14,073 nt of DNA from JAVVRI01 sp036654795 (GCA_036654795.1 JAVVRI010000082.1:1-14073), one strand, 5' to 3'. Positions 1 to 7,709 are shown, counted from the stretch's first letter. The notes: generated from the letters alone by a model not told the origin. Program-made: numbers and translations.

Positions 1-53
1 CTGATGAGCTCTTTATAATCACTTATCCCAATGGGTAACTTTTTCCTATCCAT
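1..53 (-). CDS. AAA-ATPase-like domain protein, 5' end only (partial)
   Basis: Reading leftward from the ATG at 53-51, the frame stays open to the window edge and gives MDRKKLPIGISDYKELI. The segment LPIGISDYKELI matches the characteristic start of the AAA-ATPase-like family (PF09820), whose members usually carry a C-terminal PD-(D/E)XK nuclease-like domain (DUF1703) and occur in many copies in Bacteroides-type genomes. Only 17 codons are visible, so the ATPase motifs and the nuclease domain cannot be checked. The family's function is not firmly established. The gene has the same direction as the glycan operon upstream of it. A separate 76-bp gap with its own promoter-like box suggests it is transcribed independently and marks the edge of the polysaccharide locus. 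Confidence 0.7.
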   Translation of the reverse strand, partial: MDRKKLPIGISDYKELI

Positions 54-78
54 AACAATCCTGTATTTAACAATGCTA

Positions 79-86
79 CAAATGTA
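79..86 (-). promoter_or_regulatory. Bacteroidetes-type -7 box upstream of the AAA-ATPase-like gene
   Basis: On the minus strand these bases read TACATTTG, a full match to the TAnnTTTG -7 consensus. The box lies 25 bp before the ATG at 53. I see no convincing -33 TTG at the expected 19-21 bp spacing, so this rests on the -7 box alone. The box sits within a small palindrome (CTACA-AA-TGTAG), which may be chance. Confidence 0.35.
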
Positions 87-129
87 GTAAAAAGCAAACA
101 GATAAGCCCTATGTAAAGACCATTTATGA

Positions 130-1554
130 TCAATGAATCAGCGAACGCAACTGGGTGAACTCTCGGTATCGGAACAGATAAGAAACGACGAGATAGTAAC
201 TTACGCCAACAAGCGCTCCGATCGTTAGTTGAATGGCTGGACGTATCGATAAAAGAGAAACACCGTAAACAAGGACACCCATCGAGAAGGAGAGAACAAG
301 AACCGGAGTAAGCTCCCTCAATTGCCTAAGCCAACCGATGTTAGTCAGCTTTCGCGTATAGTATATGATGACGATCATGTCGGCAAAAGCATAAAGCACC
401 AACCCCAGACACATCACTTTCACCCCGAAAGGAATCGTGGCAAAAAGGATCAACAGGGCGACTGCCTTTTTAATAATCTCGGCATAGAGGAAGTAGTCCG
501 ACCGTCCTTTCACATTCAGCATGTTATGATTTATTTTCATAATAGGATCCCACATGTAGGCGATACAAAGTATCTGGAGAAGAGGCACGGCGGGCAACCA
601 CTTCTCTGTCAGCAATAGGCGAACGAGTGGCTCCGCCAGCGCACAAAGACCAATCATAACCGGAAAAATAAGATAACAAGCCAGTCGCATATATTTCAGA
701 AAGATGCTACACAACTGCTCGTTGTCATCTTGCAGACGACACTGAATGGGATAGACAGCCCGCACAATTACGTTTGTGAAATTCGTGGAAGGAAATTGTG
801 CCAACGTAAAAGCGCGGTTGTAATAGCCCAGCTCCACGGCGGCAAAACGTTTGCCAATAACTAAGGTGTAGAGATTCGTATATAGGGTATGCAGCAACGA
901 AGACAACAGCAGTTTGGAACCAAAAGAGAATAAAACTTTGAATGACGAAACAGAGAAACTCAAACGCGGCCACCAACCCGAAAAGAACCAGGTCAACACG
1001 ACACGCAGCATATTATTAAGCAACGATTGATAGACCAGCGTCCATACACCATAGCCTGAGAAGGCCATCCACAACCCGACAACGCCGCTTATGAGCACGG
1101 CAAGTAGCGACGCAATGGCCTGCCGCTTAAAGTCGAGAGCAATCGTCAGCTTTGCCTGTTGCACAATGCCAAATGAATTAATGATCAGCGTAATCCCAAC
1201 GACACGGGTAATAAGCGACAGTTGCTCTTCTTCATAGAAGGAAGCGATCCATGGCGCGCTCAGATAAAGCAACAGATAAATCACGAACGAGACAGCGATA
1301 TTGAAATAGAACACCGTACTATAGTCCACCTCCGTCCTATCCTTCTTTTGAACTAAAGCATTGGCAAAGCCTCCGTCAATAAAGCTTTGAGCCAATGCCA
1401 TAAAGATGCTAAGCATTGCGATCAGCCCATAATCGGCGGGCAGCAGCAAGCGGGCAATAACAATACTCAGCACAAATTGTATGCCTTGCACGGAAAAGCG
1501 CTCGATAGCGCTCCAAAGTACACTCGTGGCGGCTTGTTGCTTGATGGATGTCAT
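130..1554 (-). CDS. wzx: Wzx/WzxC-type polysaccharide flippase (MOP superfamily)
   Basis: This 474-residue protein is almost entirely hydrophobic segments with short polar loops, as expected of a polytopic exporter of about 12-14 helices. The N-terminus (SVLWSAIERFSVQGIQFVLS, then IARLLLPADYGLIAM) is typical of the WzxC branch of lipopolysaccharide/capsule flippases, and the length fits the family. Such proteins move undecaprenyl-linked oligosaccharides from the inner to the outer face of the cytoplasmic membrane. The ATG overlaps the stop of the preceding amidotransferase-like gene as ATGA (1554-1551), which indicates translational coupling, and it is the last gene of the operon. The flipped substrate is presumably the glycan made by the upstream enzymes, but this is inferred from context. 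No Wzy polymerase is visible, so a short O-glycan or a polymerase encoded elsewhere are both possible. Confidence 0.88.
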   Translation of the reverse strand: MTSIKQQAATSVLWSAIERFSVQGIQFVLSIVIARLLLPADYGLIAMLSIFMALAQSFIDGGFANALVQKKDRTEVDYSTVFYFNIAVSFVIYLLLYLSAPWIASFYEEEQLSLITRVVGITLIINSFGIVQQAKLTIALDFKRQAIASLLAVLISGVVGLWMAFSGYGVWTLVYQSLLNNMLRVVLTWFFSGWWPRLSFSVSSFKVLFSFGSKLLLSSLLHTLYTNLYTLVIGKRFAAVELGYYNRAFTLAQFPSTNFTNVIVRAVYPIQCRLQDDNEQLCSIFLKYMRLACYLIFPVMIGLCALAEPLVRLLLTEKWLPAVPLLQILCIAYMWDPIMKINHNMLNVKGRSDYFLYAEIIKKAVALLILFATIPFGVKVMCLGLVLYAFADMIVIIYYTRKLTNIGWLRQLRELTPVLVLSFSMGVLVYGVSLLSIRPAIQLTIGALVGVSYYLVVSYLFRYREFTQLRSLIH

Positions 1555-3362
1555 AGCGCTACGGTTGTTTTACCCTTTACCGTCTGCTCCCACCAAACGG
1601 CCAACGTCAGTAAATTGAAGTATTGAATGGCTTTGTTTTGCTTATACCAGAACCAATTGCCCGACTGGTTCACTTCCCGGTCATAAGAACGGATGAATGA
1701 CTCCAATGATTTCCGATTCAGATAGTCGTCGGTGATGGACGAACTGAGCAGGAAGTCCGCCATGCGTGCACGCTGTTTGTTATCTTTGAAGAAAAGAGGC
1801 ATAGGTGCAAAACCGCCTTGCTTTTTCTTGCAGGTGATCTCCTCAGGCAACATCGGCTTGTAGTGATATTTCAACAGAAACTTGGCGACGCTTTGCCCGC
1901 GGGCAATCTCTTTCGCACTGTTTCCTGTGCATTTATAGGCAACCGGAAGTTTCAGAAGGAATTCGTAGAGCGTAGAGTCCATATAAGGGAAAGCCATTTT
2001 ATTGTCGAACATTTCCGCCATGCGGGAAGCTTTAAACAAAATAACCTGATTGATCGTCTTATCCAAATCGCACGTGTAGGCGTGTTGCGTATAAAGATGC
2101 GCAAAGCTGCGAGTGTCCGGACGGGGCGTAACAAAAAGAGGCAGGCTGCTTTTATCCTGCACCATGCCTTGCAAAAGGAACTCCGGAAAGCCAAACAAAT
2201 CTCCGCGCAATATGCCCAACATCTTATCCAGATGGAAGCGAAGCCGATAAAAGGCATTGTCTTTTTCAAAAAGCGAATGGTTCAAGGCGCTATGCAGTAA
2301 TTGAAACACAGGTTTTAAGCCGTAATGAGCAACCAAGTAATGCAAGGCAACTTCGCGACCAGAGGTGCCGAAGTATTGATCGCTGCCGTCGCCACCTAAA
2401 ATGACATCCGGCTTCTGGCTTCCGATCATCCGCATAGCAGCATAATTGACCATCAACCCTCCTTCAACAAAAGGATCACCCAACTGATTGACTATCTCCG
2501 GCAAGGCGGTTATCTCCGATCCATCTATCTCGTACTCCTGATGATGCGTATGGAAGGTGTCGGACATGAGGCGAGCCAAGGGCAGCTCCGTCCAGTCATC
2601 CCCCTTAAAGCCAATTGAAAAAGAATGAATATCTCCGGTATATATTTTACGTAGAGCCGCCAGGTTGCAACCGGAGTCGTATCCACCGCTTAGCAGGATG
2701 CCGACGTTTTGGCTGCTCCCAATCCGACGTCGGATAGCGGCCGCATGCAACTGTCCGTATTGTTCGGACAGAGCTTCCAAGTCTCGTTCTCCTTCTGCCG
2801 GAACAACCGTAGAGATGTCGAACAATCTCTTTCGTTCCTGACTTGCTTTGCGGAAAGAAAGTATTTCGCCGGCTCCTAATTTGTAAATGTCTTTAAAGGA
2901 GGAGGAGGGGGTGGCAATATATCCGATCGAAAGAAAGGCGCTCAAAGATTGGTAGTCGGGCTCCGTAGAGCATCCTTCGGTCTGTCGAAGCAAAGAAAGC
3001 GAGGAGGCTATGTATTTCTTATTGTAATAGACAGGAAGATTCGTTCCGTGATGGTCACGCACAACCAGCATCCGGTCTGCCATCATCAGGATAAAAGTAA
3101 ACGAGCCGTCCAAGCGATTCAACAAACTCGCGCCACCTTGCTCGTATAAACGGGCTATCACTTCGGCATCATTCACAGCCGAGTCATAACCTAACTCTTT
3201 TTTATTATAAAGAATGCCCCAACAAGCTACCTTGACCACTGGTGTAGCATATTGAGCAGTCGGTTCATTACAAAGGATGCCCTCCCACAATATTCCGTCT
3301 GAAACAGCAGGATAAGGTAATTCTTTATCCAAACGACTGATAAACCAAGGCCTATTTTCCAT
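1551..3362 (-). CDS. Asparagine synthetase-like amidotransferase without catalytic Cys2
   Basis: This 603-residue protein has the two-domain plan of AsnB. Residues 1 to about 190 resemble the class II glutaminase fold (LDGSFTFILM at 84-93, VVRDHHGTNLPVYY at 100-113). From about 195 an ATP-pyrophosphatase synthetase domain follows, with the PP-loop SGGYDS (225-230), GDPF (295-298) and LGGDGSDQYFG (322-332, where AsnB has a GEGADELFGG-like motif). Glutaminase activity in the family needs Cys immediately after the initiator Met. Here the protein begins MEN, and an in-frame TAA lies three codons upstream of the ATG, so no cysteine start is hidden. It may therefore use free ammonia, or catalyse another adenylation-dependent amide formation. 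Relatives in polysaccharide clusters are thought to amidate sugar carboxylates. It lies 32 bp after the UXS gene and overlaps wzx by 4 bp. Its substrate is unknown. Confidence 0.8.
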   Translation of the reverse strand: MENRPWFISRLDKELPYPAVSDGILWEGILCNEPTAQYATPVVKVACWGILYNKKELGYDSAVNDAEVIARLYEQGGASLLNRLDGSFTFILMMADRMLVVRDHHGTNLPVYYNKKYIASSLSLLRQTEGCSTEPDYQSLSAFLSIGYIATPSSSFKDIYKLGAGEILSFRKASQERKRLFDISTVVPAEGERDLEALSEQYGQLHAAAIRRRIGSSQNVGILLSGGYDSGCNLAALRKIYTGDIHSFSIGFKGDDWTELPLARLMSDTFHTHHQEYEIDGSEITALPEIVNQLGDPFVEGGLMVNYAAMRMIGSQKPDVILGGDGSDQYFGTSGREVALHYLVAHYGLKPVFQLLHSALNHSLFEKDNAFYRLRFHLDKMLGILRGDLFGFPEFLLQGMVQDKSSLPLFVTPRPDTRSFAHLYTQHAYTCDLDKTINQVILFKASRMAEMFDNKMAFPYMDSTLYEFLLKLPVAYKCTGNSAKEIARGQSVAKFLLKYHYKPMLPEEITCKKKQGGFAPMPLFFKDNKQRARMADFLLSSSITDDYLNRKSLESFIRSYDREVNQSGNWFWYKQNKAIQYFNLLTLAVWWEQTVKGKTTVAL

Positions 3363-3394
3363 AATGGCTTAATTAATTACACGTAAACTATTTA

Positions 3395-4336
3395 TTATAC
3401 AAAACTATCAAGATTTCGGAAATAATCGATCGTGGAGATCAAACCTTCCTCCAAAGTTATTTTCGGTTCCCAACCGTTCAACTTCTCTTTCGCCAACGAG
3501 ATGTCCGGCTTGCGCTGTTTAGGGTCGTCGGCCGGTAATGGTTTGAATATTATTTTAGACGTAGTGCCTGTCAAGCGAATAATCATTTCTGCCAGTTGCA
3601 GCATCGTGAACTCACCCGGATTACCCAAATTGACCGGACCGGTAAAGTTGTCCGCTGCCATCATTCGGATCATACCTTCTATTAAATCATCTACATATTG
3701 AAAACTGCGTGTCTGCGTGCCATCTCCAAAAATAGTAAGATCCTCCCCTCGCAAAGCTTGTACAATAAAGTTGGAGACAACGCGTCCATCATCCGGACGC
3801 ATATTGGCTCCATACGTATTAAAGATACGGACAATCTTTACATCCACTTGATTCTGACGATAATAATCCATAAATAGCGTCTCGGCACAACGTTTGCCTT
3901 CATCATAACAAGAACGAAGTCCGATCGTATTGACGTTTCCCCAATAGCTTTCCACCTGAGGATGCACCGTCGGATCTCCATACACTTCGCTGGTAGAAGC
4001 CTGCAAGATACGTGCATGAACACGTTTAGCCAAGCCCAACATCTGAATAGCTCCAAGTACAGAGGTTTTGACGGTACTGACCGGATCAAATTGATAATGA
4101 ACCGGGGAAGCCGGACAGGCTAAATTATAGACTTCGTCCACTTCAACATAATAAGGCATGGTAACATCATGACGAACGAGTTCAAAATAAGGATTTTTGA
4201 GCAGATGAATAATGTTTTGCCTTTGTCCCGTAAAGAAGTTGTCCAGGCAAATAACGTTGTTGCCTTCTTTCAAGAGACGTTCGCATAAATGCGAACCAAC
4301 AAATCCGGCACCGCCGGTCACTAATATTTGTTTCAT
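3395..4336 (-). CDS. uxs: UDP-glucuronate decarboxylase (UDP-xylose synthase), SDR family
   Basis: This 313-residue extended SDR enzyme has a Rossmann GGAGFVGSH NAD-binding loop (8-16), STSEVYGDP (114-122) with the catalytic-region Ser/Glu, and the YxxxK pair in SCYDEGKR (Tyr144, Lys148). The sequences around these motifs (PVHYQFDP; ESYWGNVN before the Tyr; RIFNTYGANMRPDDGRVVSN after it) are hallmarks of the UXS group rather than of GalE or RmlB. UXS converts UDP-glucuronate to UDP-xylose through a tightly held NAD-linked 4-keto intermediate, in the cytoplasm. The length is that of a soluble bacterial UXS without a membrane anchor. It sits 63 bp downstream of the GT2 gene, with no clear promoter between them, and feeds the glycan operon. 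A closely related nucleotide-sugar product (for example UDP-4-keto-pentose) is less likely but cannot be excluded. Confidence 0.88.
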   Translation of the reverse strand: MKQILVTGGAGFVGSHLCERLLKEGNNVICLDNFFTGQRQNIIHLLKNPYFELVRHDVTMPYYVEVDEVYNLACPASPVHYQFDPVSTVKTSVLGAIQMLGLAKRVHARILQASTSEVYGDPTVHPQVESYWGNVNTIGLRSCYDEGKRCAETLFMDYYRQNQVDVKIVRIFNTYGANMRPDDGRVVSNFIVQALRGEDLTIFGDGTQTRSFQYVDDLIEGMIRMMAADNFTGPVNLGNPGEFTMLQLAEMIIRLTGTTSKIIFKPLPADDPKQRKPDISLAKEKLNGWEPKITLEEGLISTIDYFRNLDSFV

Positions 4337-4399
4337 TGTATTCCTTTAAAAGTTTTACAAAAGAGCATTTAATGAGTATTTAATAAATTATATTATTCC

Positions 4400-5569
4400 T
4401 TAATTTGGAGATACGCCGTGCGTAGTGTGTATAAACTTCTTATTAGCTCCTTTGAGGCGAAAGACGGTCATTGCCATCAGAAAGAAAGAATAAGGCAATT
4501 CCATAAGGGCGAAAAGCAACTGCTTCGTAAGTAACCGGCGTGGTATTGACAGAAAAAGAGAACCGATCAGCAACACAAAAAGCATCCACCATTTAACCGC
4601 CAATCCATCGGCAAAGCACGTAAGCAAAACAGCAAACAGCCCGTTGAAACCAAGCAGGAGCAGACGAGGTATGCTCATTTGCTGAAACATCTTATCGCAA
4701 AAGTCACAGTTTCGTTCCCGAATAGCTCCCGGCACTTCTTTTATGTGAGCACACATATAATGTAGCTGGGCTGACAACCAACGACGACGTTGAAGGGAAA
4801 ACTCCTGGTGATATTGCACCTTCTCGTCCAACACATAAGCATCCGGCAAATAGAATATCCGCTTTCTGTCCTTTAACAGAACAAGCTCCAACGCCCGATC
4901 AAATCCTCCAATGGCATTGATTGTACCCATCACCTCTTTAAACAAGCCATAACTGAACGCCATACCGGAACCGATCAAAGCGGCAGATAGTCCCAGATTA
5001 ACATGTCCCTGACGGAAGATGCTATTATTGATCTCTTCGCTGACAGCATCAAGCAAAGCCAAGTTTGTATTCAAATTTTTAGCCGTACGATGAGCCTGCA
5101 CGATCTGCACTCCGGGCACGGCAAACTGATTGTTCACTTGCGTCAAAAAGTCCGGTGCTATTGTGTTATCAGCATCCAACACCAAAGCTATGTCATACGG
5201 ATCTTCTATTTGCCCCATAGCAAAGTTCAGCGCTTTCGCTTTGGTACTATTCTCAAATTTGACCTGTATAACACGTACGGGAAGCAGAAACAACGACTGA
5301 AGGGTTTCTGCTTTCATCTGATCGGAAATCACAACCACATCGAAATACGTATGGGGATAGGACTGATTGATACATGAATTTACACATTCCTGTATTACCC
5401 GGTCTTCCTTATAAGCAGGAATAAGGATTACCATACGTTTGCAGCTCGTAGCAACCGAAAAAGTCTTTTCTTTGCGAATATGAGAAGCAATACTAAAAAC
5501 GACCAGGTAAAGTATGTTTATAGTAAACACAATAAACAGGAGAAACTCTGCTATATATAGGACTATCAT
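4400..5569 (-). CDS. Membrane-anchored family 2 glycosyltransferase (processive type)
   Basis: This 389-residue protein has one N-terminal membrane helix (about 3-27), a cytoplasmic GT-A domain (about 45-280) and two or three C-terminal helices (about 300-342 and 350-370). GT2 motifs are visible: VILIPAYKE (47-55), the metal-binding DAD (132-134), GSGMAFS (201-207), GGFDRALELVLLKD (221-234) and QRRRW (260-264), the Q-x-x-R-W signature found in cellulose-, hyaluronan- and PNAG-synthase-like enzymes. It ends with an HTTHGV segment often seen in this group. It transfers a sugar from a nucleotide donor at the membrane; donor and acceptor cannot be read from the sequence. It is the first gene of the leftward operon and is divergent from a second GT2 gene. 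The leader between the promoter box and the ATG contains a triplet repeat. Confidence 0.88.
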   Translation of the reverse strand: MIVLYIAEFLLFIVFTINILYLVVFSIASHIRKEKTFSVATSCKRMVILIPAYKEDRVIQECVNSCINQSYPHTYFDVVVISDQMKAETLQSLFLLPVRVIQVKFENSTKAKALNFAMGQIEDPYDIALVLDADNTIAPDFLTQVNNQFAVPGVQIVQAHRTAKNLNTNLALLDAVSEEINNSIFRQGHVNLGLSAALIGSGMAFSYGLFKEVMGTINAIGGFDRALELVLLKDRKRIFYLPDAYVLDEKVQYHQEFSLQRRRWLSAQLHYMCAHIKEVPGAIRERNCDFCDKMFQQMSIPRLLLLGFNGLFAVLLTCFADGLAVKWWMLFVLLIGSLFLSIPRRLLTKQLLFALMELPYSFFLMAMTVFRLKGANKKFIHTTHGVSPN

Positions 5570-5574
5570 TTAAG

Positions 5575-5610
5575 ATTATTATTACTATTGTTGTTGCTGT
5601 TGTTATTACT
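5575..5610 (-). repeat. Twelve-unit imperfect triplet repeat in the 5' leader of the leftward glycan operon
   Basis: On the plus strand the tract is twelve consecutive triplets of the form ATT, GTT, ACT or GCT. On the transcribed minus strand it reads as AAT/AAC/AGT/AGC triplets, ending five bases (CTTAA) before the ATG at 5569. It would form most of the roughly 50-nt leader predicted from the box at 5625-5632. An unstructured A-rich leader could favour translation in a phylum that does not depend on Shine-Dalgarno pairing. Change in unit number by slippage is possible but not shown. Confidence 0.6.
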
Positions 5611-5624
5611 GATGGCGAATTTAG

Positions 5625-5654
5625 CAAAATATCCTTTACAGGAAAGGATTCCAA
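5625..5654 (-). promoter_or_regulatory. Predicted promoter of the leftward glycan operon
   Basis: On the minus strand a TTG (5654-5652) is followed after 19 bp by ATATTTTG (5632-5625), which resembles the -33/-7 pair of Bacteroidetes promoters but misses the TA of the -7 consensus. Transcription would start near 5618, giving a leader of about 50 nt that includes the triplet repeat. It lies in the divergent region shared with the rightward glycosyltransferase gene. Confidence 0.35.
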
Positions 5655-5703
5655 CCGAATATTTGCAACATCCCTTCATTATCATAAATAAATGAAAAAA
5701 AAA

Positions 5704-5734
5704 TTGTAGTAATGGCAGGAATTAATTTACTTTG
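5704..5734 (+). promoter_or_regulatory. Predicted promoter of the rightward glycosyltransferase gene
   Basis: A TTG at 5704-5706 is separated by 20 bp from TTACTTTG (5727-5734), which differs from TAnnTTTG at one base. Transcription would begin near 5741, about 47 nt before the chosen ATG at 5788. The spacing fits the Bacteroidetes consensus. Confidence 0.4.
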
Positions 5735-5787
5735 CACAACAATATCTTTTAGCTAAAAAAGCCCACGATTTGTTAATCATTAAAAGT

Positions 5788-6978
5788 ATGACAGCATTAG
5801 CATTCCAAGTTATTGAACTTATCTTTATAGTAAGCCTCGGCATTGTGTTTTACACCTATATCGGTTATGGACTGATATTATATGTATTGGTAAAAGTAAA
5901 AGAAGCATTCGTTAAGCATGTGCCAGCATCTTTGCCGGAAGTACTGCCGGATGTTACGCTATTCATTGCTGCCTATAATGAAGAAGACGTAGTGGAAGAG
6001 AAAATGGAAAATTGCCGGCAACTCTCCTACCCAAATGATAAATTAAAAATTGTCTGGGTAACGGATGGTACAACCGACCGTACAAATCAATTATTAGCAT
6101 CCTACCCCGACGTGACCGTATTGTTTGAACCTAAGCGAAGCGGCAAAACAGCGGCATTGAACCGAGGTATGCAGTATATATCTACGCCCATCGTTGTATT
6201 TACCGATGCCAACACCATGCTCAACAAAGAGGCGATAACAGAAATTGTAAGCCAATTTACAAATGAGAAAGTAGGTTGCGTGGCCGGAGAAAAGCGAATC
6301 ATGCAGAAGGAGAAAGAGTCCGCTACGGGTGGTGAAGGCATCTACTGGAAATATGAGTCGGCGCTAAAAGCTTTGGACTATCGCCTCTACTCCGCCGTGG
6401 GTGCTGCAGGCGAACTATTCGCCATACGTAGCCAGCTGTTTGAGCAAATGCCTGCCGACACGTTGCTCGACGATTTTATACTTTCTCTCCGGATTGCAAT
6501 GAAAGGATACAAAATAGCCTATTGCAAAAAAGCGTACGCCATCGAAACAGCCTCATTAAACATGCAAGAAGAAGAAAAGAGGAAAGTACGTATTGCTGCC
6601 GGTGGATTACAATCCATTTGGCGTCTGCGCAGTCTGCTTAACCTCTTCCGATATGGAACATTAAGTTTTCAGTACATCAGCCACCGTGTATTACGATGGA
6701 CAATTACACCTGTGCTCCTATTTTTACTTCTACCTATAAATCTTGTTTTAGCTTTCATCTCCGGCCAAGCATTCTATTCGATATTACTTGTTTTACAAAT
6801 ACTTTTCTATCTGATAGCTTGGATAGGATACAAAATGGAACAGCGACAAATACATAACAAACTCCTTTTCGTACCCTATTATTTTATGTTCATGAACATA
6901 AATGTGATGCGGGGAGTTCTATATATAGCGGCAAATAAAGGTAACGGAGCATGGGATAAGGCAAAAAGAATAAAATAA
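5788..6978 (+). CDS. Membrane family 2 glycosyltransferase with duplicated 3' end
   Basis: A TTG at 5770 could extend the frame by six codons, but I chose the ATG at 5788, giving 396 residues. One N-terminal helix (about 6-36) precedes a GT-A domain with LFIAAYNEED (58-67), VTDG (91-94), FTDAN (138-142, metal binding), LLDDF (226-230, the acidic pair) and GGLQSIWR (272-279, in place of QxxRW). C-terminal helices lie at about 304-325 and 327-347. This plan fits PgaC/cellulose-synthase-like GT2 enzymes that transfer sugars at the cytoplasmic membrane; the substrate cannot be read. It is transcribed away from another GT2 gene of similar architecture. The last 77 or so codons (from residue 317) are duplicated exactly 1,271 bp downstream. 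This copy ends KRIK, whereas the second copy ends KRA, so the original 3' end is uncertain. Confidence 0.87.
   Translation: MTALAFQVIELIFIVSLGIVFYTYIGYGLILYVLVKVKEAFVKHVPASLPEVLPDVTLFIAAYNEEDVVEEKMENCRQLSYPNDKLKIVWVTDGTTDRTNQLLASYPDVTVLFEPKRSGKTAALNRGMQYISTPIVVFTDANTMLNKEAITEIVSQFTNEKVGCVAGEKRIMQKEKESATGGEGIYWKYESALKALDYRLYSAVGAAGELFAIRSQLFEQMPADTLLDDFILSLRIAMKGYKIAYCKKAYAIETASLNMQEEEKRKVRIAAGGLQSIWRLRSLLNLFRYGTLSFQYISHRVLRWTITPVLLFLLLPINLVLAFISGQAFYSILLVLQILFYLIAWIGYKMEQRQIHNKLLFVPYYFMFMNINVMRGVLYIAANKGNGAWDKAKRIK
6738..6969 (+). repeat. 232-bp perfect direct repeat, copy 1 (3' end of the GT2 gene)
   Basis: Every base matches 8009-8240 (offset 1,271). The bases on either side differ: T versus C before, A versus G after. 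It encodes the C-terminal membrane part of the glycosyltransferase, residues 317-394. Perfect identity at third codon positions implies a recent event or continuing gene conversion. Confidence 0.97.
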
Positions 6979-7005
6979 ACAATCTATATTTAACTATCGA
7001 TTCGT

Positions 7006-7701
7006 ATGAAGAACTCATTTTTACTCCGAGGAACAAAAAGACTAACGATACTGCTATTGTGTTTGACCCTGTTTGGTTGCTCAAAGGACGCAGATATACC
7101 TATAGCACAAACTAAAGTACTTGTAGTAATCGCTCACGAGGGTGAGAGTGATTATGTGCCGGCAGATGACAGGGTTGAGGTGATATATACCGGTATAGGA
7201 AAGCTAAATGCAGCATTGACGGTGAGCAACTACCTCCAATCTCAAAAAGAATATAATATCAACTATATTATTTTGAATATTGGGACATGCGGCTCGCCAA
7301 ACTATCCGGTAGGCTCTTTGGTCATACCAAAGAAAATTTATCAAGGGGATATATTTATTGAAGAGGGCTTTAAAGACCATACCTCGGCTTACACGAACGG
7401 TATATTATCACTCAGCTTCTATAAAAATGCCCTGCAAGCCGATTTTGTATTGTCAAGCGACCAGTTTATTAATACCTCTTCTCCATTTTATCAAAAATTC
7501 AAAGACTACAATTGTCTTTTCGAGATGGAGGCTTATGCAATAGCCAGTGTAGCATCAGAAAGTAAGCTTCCGTTTTATTGTATAAAAGTAGTTTCAGACA
7601 ATTGTGACGGAACTCAGAAAGAGTGGGAAAATATACTTTCTCAAATTCGTCCGGAGGTTGATAAAGCTATTTCCGATTTCTGCAAAGAGATTTTGTATTA
7701 A
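7006..7701 (+). CDS. Predicted lipoprotein of the MTA/SAH nucleosidase (PNP/UDP phosphorylase) superfamily
   Basis: The 231-residue product starts with a positively charged, hydrophobic signal peptide and a lipobox LFGC (22-25), so Cys25 should be lipidated and the protein exported. The mature part resembles MTA/SAH nucleosidases such as Pfs/MtnN. IAHEGE (42-47) aligns with the N-terminal catalytic Glu region, GIGKLNAA (63-70) and NIGTCGS (91-97) are nucleoside-fold glycine motifs, FEMEAYAIA (172-180) holds the substrate-binding Met-Glu pair, and VVSDNCDG (195-202) holds the catalytic Asp (Asp198). The length matches that family plus a signal peptide. The likely reaction is cleavage of an N-glycosidic bond in a nucleoside-like substrate outside the cytoplasm, with substrate unknown. 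It lies 27 bp after the GT2 gene, where TATATTTA (6985-6992) may be a weak promoter. It looks more AT-rich than its neighbours and lies between the two copies of a direct repeat, suggesting acquisition. An enzymatically diverged function is possible. Confidence 0.75.
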   Translation: MKNSFLLRGTKRLTILLLCLTLFGCSKDADIPIAQTKVLVVIAHEGESDYVPADDRVEVIYTGIGKLNAALTVSNYLQSQKEYNINYIILNIGTCGSPNYPVGSLVIPKKIYQGDIFIEEGFKDHTSAYTNGILSLSFYKNALQADFVLSSDQFINTSSPFYQKFKDYNCLFEMEAYAIASVASESKLPFYCIKVVSDNCDGTQKEWENILSQIRPEVDKAISDFCKEILY

Positions 7702-7709
7702 TCATCCTT

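Noticed and set aside
79..86. CTACA-AA-TGTAG palindrome (76-87) as terminator of the glycan operon
   Set aside because: The stem has only five mostly A-T pairs and no T-tract in the direction of the operon, so it does not look like an intrinsic terminator.
1818..2300. 160-codon plus-strand frame within the asparagine-synthetase-like gene
   Set aside because: It is antisense to a gene with conserved synthetase sequence and shows no domain or promoter of its own.
5770..5787. TTG start that would add six residues to the rightward glycosyltransferase
   Set aside because: An ATG follows at 5788, in better register with the hydrophobic N-terminal helix. TTG starts are uncommon, so the ATG was preferred.
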